A stretch of DNA of 64,000 bases, taken from contig NZ_CP146232.1 in assembly GCF_037040815.1 (NCBI RefSeq), positions 124,001 to 188,000 of the forward strand, in the 5' to 3' direction. Position 1 is the first letter of the stretch. Each line of letters begins with the position of its first letter. The notes beneath the pieces are model-generated. The model was given only the letters and a program-made list of their open reading frames with translations. It was not told where the DNA came from and did no database searches. This DNA is from Pararoseomonas sp. SCSIO 73927. GTDB taxonomy: Bacteria; Pseudomonadota; Alphaproteobacteria; Acetobacterales; Acetobacteraceae. Position numbers and translations under genes: made by a program. Below, one piece after another: positions 7,878-16,116 of the stretch.

Positions 7878-8852
7878 TCAGCGCGCACGGCGCGCGGGCG
7901 GGGTGCGCGGCCGGTCGAAGCCGAGGAACTCGAAGCTCTCGTTCATATGCGGCGGCAGCGGGGCGGAGACGGAAAGGGTCCCGCCCTCCGGGTGCGGCAG
8001 CTCGATGGAGCGGGCGTGGAGGTGGAGGAGGTCCGACATCCCCTCCAGGTGCGCGGCCGCGCCGCCGTACTTGCCGTCGCCGAGGATGGGGGTCTTCAGC
8101 GCGGCGGCAGCGTGGACGCGGAGCTGGTGGGTGCGGCCGGTCAGCGGATACATCTCCAGCCAGGAGACGTGCTTGCGGGCATTGTCCACCACCTGGAAGT
8201 CCGTGATGGCGTGCGCGCCGTCATCCCCCTCCTCGGCGGGGGCGACGCGCTCCCCGCGCGGGCCGCCTCCCTTCGCCAGCGCCATGTTGATGCGCCCGGC
8301 CAGCGGGTGCGGGCGGCCGACCACGAGGGCCCAGTAGGTCTTCTTCGCGTCCCGCCCCCGGAAGGCCGAGGCGAGCTTCGACGCCGCGCCGGCGCTGCGG
8401 GCGAGGAGGAGGACGCCGGAGGTGTCCCGGTCCAGCCGGTGGACCAGGCGCGGCCGGTCCTCCGCGCCGAAGCGCAGCGCGTCCAGCATCCCGTCCAGAT
8501 GGCGCGCGATGTTCGGCCCGCCCTGCACGGGCAGGCCGTGCGGCTTGTCCAGCGCGATCACGGAATCGTCGCGGTAGATCACCATCCGCTCCAGCATCGC
8601 CGCGTCCCGCTCCGAAACGGCGGGTCGGTCCGGCGGGGGCGGCGGGGCCTCCGGCATCGGGGGCACGCGGATCTGCTGGCCGGCGAGAAGGCGGGTGCCC
8701 GTCTCCGCCCGCTTGCCGTCCACCTTGATCTGGCCGGTGCGCAGCATCTTCTGCAGCGCGCCCTGGGTGAGCTGGGGGTGGTGGCGGCGGAACCAGCGGT
8801 CGAGGCGGAGATCCGCCTCGTCCGCGGCGACGGTGGCGAGGATGGCTGGCAT
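7878..8852 (-). CDS. RluA-family 23S rRNA pseudouridine synthase (RluC-like)
   Basis: A 324-residue RluA-family pseudouridine synthase. An N-terminal S4-like RNA-binding domain covers about residues 14-65 (LRLDRWFRR, LRTGQIKVDGKR). The catalytic domain contains HRLDRDTSG at 138-146, with catalytic Asp141, and the late motif TGRTHQLRVHAAA. Two-domain enzymes of this length with an S4 domain usually modify 23S rRNA (RluC or RluD types); the exact target positions cannot be read from the sequence. The C-terminus is a short Arg-rich tail. Start ATG at 8852. Confidence 0.93.
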   Translation of the reverse strand: MPAILATVAADEADLRLDRWFRRHHPQLTQGALQKMLRTGQIKVDGKRAETGTRLLAGQQIRVPPMPEAPPPPPDRPAVSERDAAMLERMVIYRDDSVIALDKPHGLPVQGGPNIARHLDGMLDALRFGAEDRPRLVHRLDRDTSGVLLLARSAGAASKLASAFRGRDAKKTYWALVVGRPHPLAGRINMALAKGGGPRGERVAPAEEGDDGAHAITDFQVVDNARKHVSWLEMYPLTGRTHQLRVHAAAALKTPILGDGKYGGAAAHLEGMSDLLHLHARSIELPHPEGGTLSVSAPLPPHMNESFEFLGFDRPRTPPARRAR

Positions 8853-8918
8853 GATGCCGTGCAGGTAGCGACGGCGGCTCCCCGCGTCGAGTAAGGAACG
8901 GCGTCTTTCGGCCCGGCC

Positions 8919-9608
8919 CTACGCCGAGAGGGTGAACCCGACCGAGATCCGGGGCCGGATCCCCGAGTAGCGCCGCGCGCCGTGGACCAGCCAGGAGGGG
9001 AAGACCAGCATCGTGCCCGTCCGCGGCGCCTCGTAATCCGTCAGCCCCGCGCTGAGGCAGCCGGGAATGGCCATGCGGAGCTGCGGGGCGGAGAAGCCGG
9101 GCAGGATGCCGCGCGGATCGTGCATCTCGAACTCGCCGCCGGGTCCCGCCCCCTTCCCGGCCGGCGCCTCGTCCCCGGCATCCACCCAGTACACGCCGGA
9201 CCAGAAGGCGCCGGGGTGATAAGCGGGCTGGCCCGCGTGGTCCGCCCCGCTCACGCTGGCCCAGGCGTTGCTACGCCAGTTCAGCACGCCTTCCAGAGCC
9301 GCGCCGTCCGGCGTGCGGAGGGCGGTGAACCCGTTCGCCAGCCGCGTCGCGGCCTCCAGCAGCGCGGCACCGGCGGGGCCGGACCAGGAGGCGAAGTCGT
9401 CCGCGGATCGCCAGCCATCCTCGCCCGCGCCGCGCTCCCGCGCGGCGCGGGCGAGGATGGCGGGGCGCAACCTCTCGTTCAGCGCCGCCGCGTCGTTCAC
9501 CGGGGCCACCAGCAGGGGCGTCGGGAAGACATTGCGCTGGCGGAAGCCCGCGGCGCTGAAGGTGAGCGGCTCGAGCGAGGAGAGGTCGGCCTGCGGTCCG
9601 TGGTCCAT
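8919..9608 (-). CDS. Putative 2OG-Fe(II) oxygenase
   Basis: A protein of about 229 residues resembling the putative 2-oxoglutarate/Fe(II) oxygenase family typified by an N-terminal FPTPLL segment (here NVFPTPLLVAPV) and a C-terminal double-stranded beta-helix. Candidate iron ligands lie in EFEMHDPRG (His and Asp) and FPSWLVHGARRY (distal His), with the Arg of RPRISVGF positioned to bind 2-oxoglutarate. The substrate is unknown. I chose the ATG at 9608 because AGGA lies eight bases upstream; the ATG three codons earlier has its AGG directly abutting. It is divergent from the SnoaL-like gene at 9728. Confidence 0.75.
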   Translation of the reverse strand: MDHGPQADLSSLEPLTFSAAGFRQRNVFPTPLLVAPVNDAAALNERLRPAILARAARERGAGEDGWRSADDFASWSGPAGAALLEAATRLANGFTALRTPDGAALEGVLNWRSNAWASVSGADHAGQPAYHPGAFWSGVYWVDAGDEAPAGKGAGPGGEFEMHDPRGILPGFSAPQLRMAIPGCLSAGLTDYEAPRTGTMLVFPSWLVHGARRYSGIRPRISVGFTLSA

Positions 9609-9727
9609 GTGCTGCATCCTGCGGCGGGTGCGGCAGGATGACTCCCGAAGGCTTTTGATAGGGTTAAGGGGTTGCGCGCCGCGGCCGCGGGGCTTCAATC
9701 GCGCGCGAAACGGATGAAGACCCAGCG

Positions 9728-10195
9728 ATGACCGTGAAAGCCACCGCCCCCGCGCACCCGGACGACCTGGCAGGGGTGCGGGACTGGTTCCGCACCCTGT
9801 CCGAGCACGTGCGGGCCGTGGATTTCGTGCCGGCCCGCGCCCTCTTCGCCGAGGACTTCATCGCCTTCGGCACCTTCAGCGATTTCCTAGTCGGCCGCGA
9901 CAACACGGAAGCGAACCAGTGGCGCAAGGTGTGGCCGACCATCGACGGCTTCACCTACCGGCTGGAGAACGTGCAGGCGATCGTCTCCCCGGACCGGCTG
10001 CACGCCACAGGCATGGCGGTGTGGGATTCCACCGGCACCCGGGAGGACGGCACGCCCTTCGAGCGGCCCGGCCGCACCACCGTCTCCCTGGCGCGGGAGA
10101 GGGTGGGCGATCCCTGGGTGGCGACGCACACGCACATGTCCCTGTTCCGCGGCACCCCGGATGTCAGCCACGGAAAGAAGGCGCCCAGGAGCTGA
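9728..10195 (+). CDS. SnoaL/NTF2-like family protein
   Basis: A 155-residue cytoplasmic protein with the look of a ketosteroid-isomerase/NTF2-like cone fold: an N-terminal helix pair (DDLAGVRDWFRTLSEHV), FAEDFIAFGTFSDFLVGRD, and a beta-rich C-terminal half ending WVATHTHMSLFRG. Such small proteins are often annotated as SnoaL-like or DUF4440. Catalytic residues cannot be assigned. It converges on the MATE transporter gene with a four-base gap. Function unknown beyond fold. Confidence 0.75.
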   Translation: MTVKATAPAHPDDLAGVRDWFRTLSEHVRAVDFVPARALFAEDFIAFGTFSDFLVGRDNTEANQWRKVWPTIDGFTYRLENVQAIVSPDRLHATGMAVWDSTGTREDGTPFERPGRTTVSLARERVGDPWVATHTHMSLFRGTPDVSHGKKAPRS

Positions 10196-10199
10196 AGGG

Positions 10200-11534
10200 T
10201 CAGGGCCGGGACCAGACCCCCGGCCGCACCCCGGCGGCGGTGACGAGCCCGTAGGCGGTGATGCCGAGGGCGACGGCCAGGAACTGACCGTCCAGCCCCA
10301 TCCCCAGCACGTCGCCCAGCAGCCAGCCGCCGCCCACGGCCACCCCGATCCGCGAAAGCGCCGCCGCGAGCGGCCAGCGCATCCGCCCGGCCCCCTGGGA
10401 AGCGAAGTAGAGCGCCATGCCCAGCCCGAAGCCGCCGAAGGCGAGGCCGGTGTAGGACAGGGCGCGGGCCGCCATCTCCACCACCGCCGGGTCGTCCGTG
10501 AAGAAGCCGGCGAAGGCGCGGGGCGCGGCGGCCACCAGCAGGCCGATGAGGCCGGTGAGGACCAGCGCCATCCCCCCGCCCGTCCAGGCGAGGCGGCGCG
10601 CCCCCGGCCAGTCCCCGGCCCCGACCGCCCGGCCCACCAGCGCCGTGAGCGCCGACCCCACGCCAAAGGCGATGGGGATCATCAGGAACTCCAGCCGCGC
10701 GGAGATGCCGTAGGCCGCCACCGCCACTGGGCCGTGGGAGGCCAGCCGGGCGGTGACGAGGATGGTGGTGAGATTCGCCACCCCCGCCAGCACCGAGGCC
10801 AGCAGCCCCACGGAGAGGATGCGCCAGAACATCGCGCCGGAGGGCCGCACCCGCAGCACTGGCCGGAACCCGGCGCCGCCGCGCAGCACCACCCAGCCCA
10901 TGGCGAGGGTGGAGCCGGTGAAGGCGATCGCCAGCCCCAGGCCGATCCCCGGCAGGCCCATCCCCACCGGCTCCGCGAGGAGCCAGGCGAGCGGCGGGTA
11001 GGCGGCCCAGGTGATCACCAGCACCCGCGCGGCCAGGGCGTGGCGCCCGCCGCCGCGCAGGACGGAGGCGAGGGTATTGGCGAGCCAGACCGGCACGGCG
11101 CCGAGGCCGAAGAGCAGGACGGCGTAGGGCGCCGCCGCCTCCGTCGCCGCCGCCCCGCCGATCGCGCCGAGCACGGGGCGCGGGAAGCCCGCCAGCAGCA
11201 CGGCAAAGCCGGCCCCGGCCAGCACGGCGATGAGGACGGCGTGGAGCACGAGGGCCGAGGCCTCCTCCCGCCGCCCGGCGCCGAGGGCGCGGGCGATGGC
11301 GGAGGAGACGCCGCCCCCCATCGCGCCGGAGGACATCATCTGCATCAGCAGCGAGAAGGGCAGCACCACGGACCAGCCGGCCAGCGCCTCCGTCCCCTGG
11401 CGCGCCGCCAGCCAGGTCTCCGCGATCTGGGCCGCGGCCTGGAGCACGGCGCTGAGCGCGGTGGGCGCGGCCAGCGCCAGGATCTGCCGGGCGGCCGAGG
11501 GGCGGACCGGCGCCGCGAGGATCGTGTCAGCCAT
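10200..11534 (-). CDS. MATE family efflux transporter
   Basis: A 444-residue polytopic inner-membrane protein with about 12 hydrophobic segments in two homologous halves, characteristic of the MATE multidrug/cation antiporters. The N-terminus AARQILALAAPTALSAVLQAAAQIAETW matches the family's first helix, and an Arg-rich loop (ARALGAGRREEASA) follows helix 2. It overlaps the upstream HxlR-regulator gene by eight bases (start 11534, regulator stop 11527), so the two are co-transcribed and translationally coupled. That suggests HxlR-controlled export of a toxic or electrophilic compound; the substrate is unknown. Confidence 0.93.
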   Translation of the reverse strand: MADTILAAPVRPSAARQILALAAPTALSAVLQAAAQIAETWLAARQGTEALAGWSVVLPFSLLMQMMSSGAMGGGVSSAIARALGAGRREEASALVLHAVLIAVLAGAGFAVLLAGFPRPVLGAIGGAAATEAAAPYAVLLFGLGAVPVWLANTLASVLRGGGRHALAARVLVITWAAYPPLAWLLAEPVGMGLPGIGLGLAIAFTGSTLAMGWVVLRGGAGFRPVLRVRPSGAMFWRILSVGLLASVLAGVANLTTILVTARLASHGPVAVAAYGISARLEFLMIPIAFGVGSALTALVGRAVGAGDWPGARRLAWTGGGMALVLTGLIGLLVAAAPRAFAGFFTDDPAVVEMAARALSYTGLAFGGFGLGMALYFASQGAGRMRWPLAAALSRIGVAVGGGWLLGDVLGMGLDGQFLAVALGITAYGLVTAAGVRPGVWSRP

Positions 11535-12009
11535 GGGCGGTCCCCGGGAAGCGGCGGCGCATCGCCTCGCTCGCGGCCGGGCCGGGGACGAGGCGGATTC
11601 CCTCCGGCGTCAGCGGCCGCCCGGCGGAGTCGAGTGGCGGCGGGCAGACGACCTCCTCCCCCGTCCCGGCGTCGAGCAGGCACATGGCCTGGCCCTCCGG
11701 CCCGGCCATCCAGCGGTCGCTCCAGCCCTTCAGGGCGAGGAAGACGGGGAAGAACGCCCCTCCCTTCTCCGTCAGGCGGTAGGCGTGGCGGGCGCCTTCG
11801 GGCACGCGCTCCAGCAGATCATGCTCCACCAGCTTGGCCAGACGCGCGCTGAGGATGTTCGTGGCGATCCCGAGATGGCGGGCGAAGTCGTCGAAGCGGG
11901 TGGTGCCGTAGAAGGCCTCCCGCATCACCAGGATGGACCAGCGCTCACCCAGCACCTCCATGGCGCGGGCGACGGGACAGCGTATTCGCGCGAAGTCGGT
12001 TCGTGGCAT
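11527..12009 (-). CDS. HxlR-family winged-helix transcriptional regulator
   Basis: A 160-residue HxlR-type regulator, a DNA-binding dimer with a winged helix. Characteristic segments are CPVARAMEVLGERWSILVMR (residues 11-30), the recognition region GIATNILSARLAKL, and YRLTEKG. The conserved Cys11 is at the position that senses electrophiles or oxidants in several HxlR/YodB members. A C-terminal extension of about 50 residues is Pro/Gly rich. It is the first gene of a two-gene operon with the MATE exporter. Twin palindromes at 12027-12062, 18-53 bases upstream of the ATG, are the obvious operator candidates. Confidence 0.93.
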   Translation of the reverse strand: MPRTDFARIRCPVARAMEVLGERWSILVMREAFYGTTRFDDFARHLGIATNILSARLAKLVEHDLLERVPEGARHAYRLTEKGGAFFPVFLALKGWSDRWMAGPEGQAMCLLDAGTGEEVVCPPPLDSAGRPLTPEGIRLVPGPAASEAMRRRFPGTAHG

Positions 12010-12026
12010 GGAGGCATCCGCTCACC

Positions 12027-12062
12027 TTGCAATATGCAAGCCGATTCGGTTGCAACATGCAA
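12027..12062. promoter_or_regulatory. Twin palindromic operator, candidate HxlR binding sites
   Basis: Two 13-bp palindromes, TTGCAATATGCAA (12027-12039) and TTGCAACATGCAA (12050-12062), differ at one central base and are spaced 23 bp start to start, about two helical turns. They lie in the short AT-richer stretch just upstream of the HxlR gene. Two same-face sites are what a dimeric autoregulator would use. The assignment to this HxlR protein is an inference from position. Confidence 0.75.
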
Positions 12063-12075
12063 GCTGAACCCGGTG

Positions 12076-12125
12076 GGCAGCCCGTCCGGAGACGGGCCGC
12101 CCAAGGGGCGCCGTGGCAGCGCCCC
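12076..12125 (-). terminator. Two adjacent hairpins downstream of the RTX gene
   Basis: Two stem-loops lie between the RTX stop at 12148 and the HxlR promoter. One has 12-bp arms with a single mismatch (GGGCAGCCCGTC / GACGGGCCGCCC, loop CGGA). The other has 7-bp arms (GGGGCGC / GCGCCCC). Neither has a clear U tract, so intrinsic termination is only probable; they are well placed to insulate the HxlR operon from RTX transcription. Confidence 0.5.
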
Positions 12126-12147
12126 GCCGGGGATTATCCTCCGGGGA

Positions 12148-12864
12148 TCAGTAGAGCCGGATGGCCTCCACGTTGTCGAAGCGCAGGGTCTCGCCGCCGA
12201 TGGAAAGCTGGCCGCTGAAGGTGGCGGGCTGGCCGGCGGCGTTGGTGAAGCTGACCGAGTTGTCGCTGCCCACATGCATCTGCAGGCCACCGTCATAGAC
12301 CTGCAGCCCGCTGCGGAGCCCGTCCATGCTGACGTCGAAGAGAGCCACGGTATCCCGCCCCTGGCCGCCCTCAAAGTAGTCGTTGCCGCTGCCCGGCCGC
12401 CAAGCATAGAGGTCGTCCCCGGCACCGCCGGAGGCGGAGTCCGCAACGCCGTCGGCGACGGAACTGCCCATCAGCGTGTCGTTGCCGTCACCGCCATCAA
12501 TCCAGTCGGCGCCGGCGCCGCCGTTGATGTTGTCGTGGCCCGTGCCGCCGACCAGCGCGTCCCGGCCGTCGCCGCCGACGAGCACGTCGTTCCCGGCACC
12601 GCCCTCCACGTAGTCGTCCCCGGCGTCGGCGGTGACGTAGTCGTGGCCGTCGCCGGCGAGCACGGCATCGTTGCCCGCGCCCGCGTAGACGATATCGTCC
12701 CCGGCACCGGCCTGGACGTAGTCATTGCCGCCACCGACCATGATGCTGTCGGCGGCAGCGGTGCCCTGGGTATTATCCGCGCCCTCGGTGCCGCGGATGT
12801 AGGCGCCGCCGACCACCTGGTCGAGCGCCTTGGGGTCGATGGGGGTCCTGGTCGGCTCGCTCAT
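12148..12864 (-). CDS. Small stand-alone RTX (hemolysin-type Ca-binding repeat) protein
   Basis: A 238-residue protein dominated by ten uninterrupted calcium-binding nonapeptides of GGxGxDxhx type (residues 44-133, for example GAGDDIVYA and GDGNDTLMG), with two further copies near 146-166. The C-terminal 70 residues are beta-rich (FDVSMDGLRSG, NVEAIRLY) and could be the uncleaved type I secretion signal region. The N-terminus MSEPTRTPIDPKALDQVVGG ends in a double-glycine motif resembling bacteriocin-type leaders. There is no enzymatic domain and no type I exporter gene nearby. The start has a strong AGGAGG site. Probably secreted or surface-associated; role unknown. Confidence 0.88.
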   Translation of the reverse strand: MSEPTRTPIDPKALDQVVGGAYIRGTEGADNTQGTAAADSIMVGGGNDYVQAGAGDDIVYAGAGNDAVLAGDGHDYVTADAGDDYVEGGAGNDVLVGGDGRDALVGGTGHDNINGGAGADWIDGGDGNDTLMGSSVADGVADSASGGAGDDLYAWRPGSGNDYFEGGQGRDTVALFDVSMDGLRSGLQVYDGGLQMHVGSDNSVSFTNAAGQPATFSGQLSIGGETLRFDNVEAIRLY

Positions 12865-12996
12865 GGTGATCCTCCTGATCGTTCCGCGATTGGCAGGATC
12901 ACCATGCCGGGCGCTGGGCGATCAGGGAACGCCTGACCTCTCTATTCCCGCGATCGGTCCCATCGATTGGGACAAAAAGGCCGGAAAGGCGCGATT

Positions 12997-13299
12997 TCAG
13001 CCCCGCCCGATCGCCCGCCGGACGCGCATGCCCCAGCCCGCCACCCGCTCGTTCAGGGAGGTTTCCAGCGACTCGATCCGGGAGACCGCCCCCGGCCAGC
13101 GCCCGGCCACCCAGGCCCAGCGATTGGCGGCCCAGATGTACTGGTCCCGCAGCACGAAGATGCCGAGGGCGAGGAAGAGGAACCCCTGCAGGAAGGGCAG
13201 GACGAGGCCCAGCACGCCGAGGACGATAAAGAACAGGCCCAGCGCCTTGCGGCCGGGCCTGGGCTTCAGCGTGATAAAGGTGGAGGTTCTGTCATCCAT
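12997..13299 (-). CDS. Small PGPGW-like two-helix membrane protein
   Basis: A 100-residue inner-membrane protein with two close hydrophobic segments (ALGLFFIVLGVLGLVLPFL and FLFLALGIFVL, about 19-50) preceded by KPRPGRK and followed by a Trp-rich amphipathic stretch (QYIWAANRWAWVAGRWPG). The layout resembles the putative transmembrane PGPGW family, though the signature itself is degenerate here. Function unknown. It lies downstream of lpd on the same strand. Confidence 0.6.
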   Translation of the reverse strand: MDDRTSTFITLKPRPGRKALGLFFIVLGVLGLVLPFLQGFLFLALGIFVLRDQYIWAANRWAWVAGRWPGAVSRIESLETSLNERVAGWGMRVRRAIGRG

Positions 13300-13380
13300 C
13301 CACCGCCAGATGGCCCGCGCGCCCAGCCTATCAAGTTGGGGCTGATCAAGTCGGGATCACACCGGGGCGCGCGGCTCCCA

Positions 13381-14772
13381 TCAGATGTGCAGGGCGCGGC
13401 CGTCCACGGCCAGGGCGGCTTCCTTCACCGCCTCGCTCAGCGTCGGGTGGGCGTGGCAGATGCGGGCCACGTCCTCGGCGCTAGCGCCGAACTCCACCGC
13501 CGTCACCATCTCCGCGATCAGGGAGCCGGCGTCGGGACCCAGGATGTGGGCACCGAGCACGCGGTCCGTCGCCTTGTCGGCCAGGATCTTGGCGAAGCCG
13601 TCCGTGTCGCCCATGGCGCGGGCGCGGCCATTGGCGGTGAAGGGGAACTTGCCGACCTTGTAGGCGGTGCCGGCGGCCTTCAGCTCCTCCTCCGTGGCGC
13701 CCACGGAGGCGACCTCCGGCCAGGTGTAGACGACGCCGGGGATGGCCGCGTAGTTCACGTGGCCGTGCTGGCCAGCCAGGATCTCGGCGATCGCCACGCC
13801 CTCGTCCTCGGCCTTGTGGGCCAGCATCGGGCCGGCGATCACGTCGCCGATCGCGTAGATGCCGGGAACGTTGGTGGCGAAGTGGTGGTCGGTCTTCACC
13901 CGGCCGCGCTCGTCCAGCGCCACGCCGGCCGCATCGAGGCCCAGGCCCTCCACGTAGGGGCGGCGGCCGATGGCCACGAGCACCACGTCGGCCTCAAGGC
14001 TCTGGGCATCGCCGCCCTTGGCGGGCTCCACGGTCAGGGTGATGCCCTTCTCGCTCTTGGTCGCGCCCGTCACCTTATGCCCGAGCTGGAACTTGAAGCC
14101 CTGCTTCGTCAGCACGCGCTCAAACTGCTTGGCGACCTCGTTGTCCATGCCCGGCAGGATGCGGTCCAGGAACTCGATCACCGTCACCTCGGCGCCCAGG
14201 CGGCGCCACACGCTGCCGAGCTCCAGCCCGATCACGCCGGCGCCGATCACCACCAGGTGCTTCGGCACTGCCGGCAGTTCCAGCGCGCCGGTGGAGGTGA
14301 CGACCTGCTTCTCGTCCACCTCGACGCCGCGGAGCGGCACGCTCTCGCTGCCCGTGGCGATGACGATGTTCTTCGTCTCGTAGGTCGTGCCGGCCACCTC
14401 GACCTTCCCGGCCGAGACAATCTTCCCCGCGCCCTTCAGCCAAGTGACCTTGTTCTTGCGGAAGAGGAACTCGACGCCCTTCACATTGGCCGAGACCACC
14501 TCGCCCTTGCGCGCCTGCATCCGGGCGAGGTCGAGCTTGATGCCCTCCACCGTGATGCCGTGGTCGGCGAACTTGTGGGCGATCTCGTCGAAGTTCTCGG
14601 AGGACTGGAGCAGCGCCTTGGAGGGGATGCAGCCGATGTTCAGGCAGGTGCCGCCGAGGGTCTCCCGCTTCTCCACGCAGGCCACCTTCAGGCCCAGCTG
14701 CGCGGCGCGGATGGCGCAGACATAGCCGCCGGGGCCGGCGCCGATCACGATAAGGTCGAAGGAGTCGGCCAT
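13381..14772 (-). CDS. lpdA: Dihydrolipoyl dehydrogenase (E3)
   Basis: A flavoprotein of about 463 residues that reoxidises the dihydrolipoyl groups of 2-oxo-acid dehydrogenase complexes, passing electrons to NAD. Visible features are the FAD-binding [10 protein letters not shown], the redox disulfide [16 protein letters not shown], the NAD-binding [10 protein letters not shown], the second FAD motif ([16 protein letters not shown]) and the C-terminal His-Glu pair in [10 protein letters not shown]. The ATG at 14772 gives the canonical N-terminus [11 protein letters not shown]; an in-frame TTG 18 bases earlier is possible. It lies downstream of sucA-sucB and so most likely serves 2-oxoglutarate dehydrogenase. 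Confidence 0.96.
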   Translation of the reverse strand: MADSFDLIVIGAGPGGYVCAIRAAQLGLKVACVEKRETLGGTCLNIGCIPSKALLQSSENFDEIAHKFADHGITVEGIKLDLARMQARKGEVVSANVKGVEFLFRKNKVTWLKGAGKIVSAGKVEVAGTTYETKNIVIATGSESVPLRGVEVDEKQVVTSTGALELPAVPKHLVVIGAGVIGLELGSVWRRLGAEVTVIEFLDRILPGMDNEVAKQFERVLTKQGFKFQLGHKVTGATKSEKGITLTVEPAKGGDAQSLEADVVLVAIGRRPYVEGLGLDAAGVALDERGRVKTDHHFATNVPGIYAIGDVIAGPMLAHKAEDEGVAIAEILAGQHGHVNYAAIPGVVYTWPEVASVGATEEELKAAGTAYKVGKFPFTANGRARAMGDTDGFAKILADKATDRVLGAHILGPDAGSLIAEMVTAVEFGASAEDVARICHAHPTLSEAVKEAALAVDGRALHI

Positions 14773-14889
14773 GTCCTGGAGGTCCCGCAATGATCTTCGC
14801 GTGGCAGGTAGCAGGCCCCGTGCCGGTCTTGAAGGGTGCAGGGGCGGCCAATTCGCCGCCGCAGGGTTGCCGGGGCCGCATCGCCGCGC

Positions 14890-15618
14890 CTAGCCGAGGG
14901 CGCGAGGCCCCTGCCCGGCGCTCCGCCAGGCGTCCCAGTTCGGCCCCCAGTCCGGCGGCAGCCAGAGCGGCACGCCGGCCGCGACGCTCGCGGCCAGGGC
15001 GACCCAGCTCAGGGCGGAGAGCACCATGCCGAGGAGCCCGACCAGACGGAGCGCCCGGCGCGGACCCGAGCGGCGCCGGATCGCGTCCGCCAGCAGGTGG
15101 CCGCCATCCAGCGGGAAGGCCGGGAGGAGGTTCACGGCGCCGAGGAGGATGTTGCCCCAGCCCAGCCAGAGCAGGGCACGCCGCGCCAACCCCGTCGGCG
15201 CCGGCGGGGGCGTCAGGTACGGGCCGGGATCGGGCGCCGGCGCCGCCGCCCCGAGCGCCGCGGCGGCGAGCAGAAGTGCCAGGCCCAGGGCGAGGTTCAC
15301 CAGCGGCCCGGCCCAGGTGATGGCGGGCGGCGGGTGGATCGTGGTGCCCTCCAGCACCGCCGCGCCGCCCTCCGTGCTCAACCGGATTTGCTGGACCGGG
15401 TAGCCCATCCGCTGGGCCGTGATCGCATGGCCCAGTTCATGCGCCAGCACCGATAGGATGAGCCCGGGCACCACGATCGCCGCCACCCAGGGACTGTTGC
15501 CGCGCAGCCCCCACCAGAGCGGGAAGGTCGCCACCAGCGGGACGAGCAGCACCCCGGGATCGGCGCGCAGGGGCGGCAGCCCGGGGATGCGGAGCGTGAC
15601 GGTGCCCGGCCCGGTCAT
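14890..15618 (-). CDS. Site-2 protease family (M50) membrane metalloprotease
   Basis: A 242-residue polytopic membrane protein of peptidase family M50. The zinc site is HELGH at residues 60-64 within a hydrophobic segment (LILSVLAHELGHAITA), and the third ligand is in NLLPAFPLDGGHLL, the family's second motif. There is no PDZ or CBS domain, so this is the short SpoIVFB/Rce1-independent type seen in many genomes. Its ATG overlaps the TGA of the upstream GFA gene (ATGA), so the two are translationally coupled. The substrate is unknown. It sits between sucB and lpd, an unusual insertion. Confidence 0.88.
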   Translation of the reverse strand: MTGPGTVTLRIPGLPPLRADPGVLLVPLVATFPLWWGLRGNSPWVAAIVVPGLILSVLAHELGHAITAQRMGYPVQQIRLSTEGGAAVLEGTTIHPPPAITWAGPLVNLALGLALLLAAAALGAAAPAPDPGPYLTPPPAPTGLARRALLWLGWGNILLGAVNLLPAFPLDGGHLLADAIRRRSGPRRALRLVGLLGMVLSALSWVALAASVAAGVPLWLPPDWGPNWDAWRSAGQGPRALG

Positions 15619-16007
15619 CCCGGCGGGTACCGTTCGAAGGTTGGCAACTCGTCCAGCCGCGCCATCCAGGAGAGCCGCTCGGCCACCTGGATCTGGACAC
15701 CGGGCGGCAGGGCCTCGGGGTCGTCCAGCGTGCCGCTCTGGATATCGATCATCCCCGGCAGCATCGCCTCGTTCACGTAGAAGAGGCTCGTGCCGCAATG
15801 GCCGCAGAACTGGCGTCGGCCGTGCTCGGAGGAGGCGTAGACCACCGGCTCGCCCGTCACCTTCAGGGCCTCGGCCGGCAGCATGGCCCAGCCCACCATC
15901 GGGGCGCCGGCGTGGCGGCGGCAGTCGCCGCAATGGCAGAGGGCGTGGTGCAGCACCTCGCCCGTCACCTCGTAGCGGATCGCCCCACAGTGGCAGCCGC
16001 CCTTCAT
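15615..16007 (-). CDS. GFA / CENP-V domain protein (second copy)
   Basis: A 130-residue GFA-superfamily zinc protein with ligand clusters GGCHCGAIRYEV (near the N-terminus), LCHCGDCRR and FCGHCGTSLFY. The last cluster is close to the canonical FCxxCG motif. The ATG at 16007 is seven bases after GGAGG; the adjacent ATG at 16010 is equally possible. The stop overlaps the start of the M50 protease gene. It is a distant paralogue of the GFA protein at 1513-1953. No substrate can be assigned. Confidence 0.88.
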   Translation of the reverse strand: MKGGCHCGAIRYEVTGEVLHHALCHCGDCRRHAGAPMVGWAMLPAEALKVTGEPVVYASSEHGRRQFCGHCGTSLFYVNEAMLPGMIDIQSGTLDDPEALPPGVQIQVAERLSWMARLDELPTFERYPPG

Positions 16008-16062
16008 CATCCCCCCTCCCCTCTCGGACAGCGCCGACCCTAGCACAGGCCGGAAACAGAGA

Positions 16063-16092
16063 CGGGCCGGAAGGGTCTCCCCCTCCGGCCCG
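16063..16092 (-). terminator. Probable terminator of the sucA-sucB operon
   Basis: An imperfect hairpin (CGGGCCGGAAGGG / CCCTCCGGCCCG, one bulged A) lies 24 bases downstream of the sucB stop. On the minus strand it is followed by TCTCTGTTTCC, a modest pyrimidine-rich tail. It would separate sucAB from the GFA-M50 pair. Confidence 0.6.
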
Positions 16093-16116
16093 CCATGTTC
16101 CGACCCGTGGAAGGGA

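Noticed and set aside
5871..8894. A roughly 1000-codon open frame on the plus strand opposite asmA and the pseudouridine synthase gene.
   Set aside because: It is the antisense shadow of two well-supported genes in GC-rich DNA; its translation is Arg/Gly/Ala low-complexity with no domain.
12010..12063. A specific -35/-10 promoter for the HxlR gene overlapping the palindromes.
   Set aside because: Candidate hexamers (TTGCAA and TATTGC) are spaced only 15 bases and match consensus poorly, so I report the operator but not a promoter.
13300..13380. Terminator for lpd.
   Set aside because: I found no stable stem-loop in the 80 bases after lpd; any termination there is not readable from the sequence.
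14773..14790. TTG start for lpd at 14790.
   Set aside because: It would add six residues before the conserved [11 protein letters not shown] start and has no better ribosome site.
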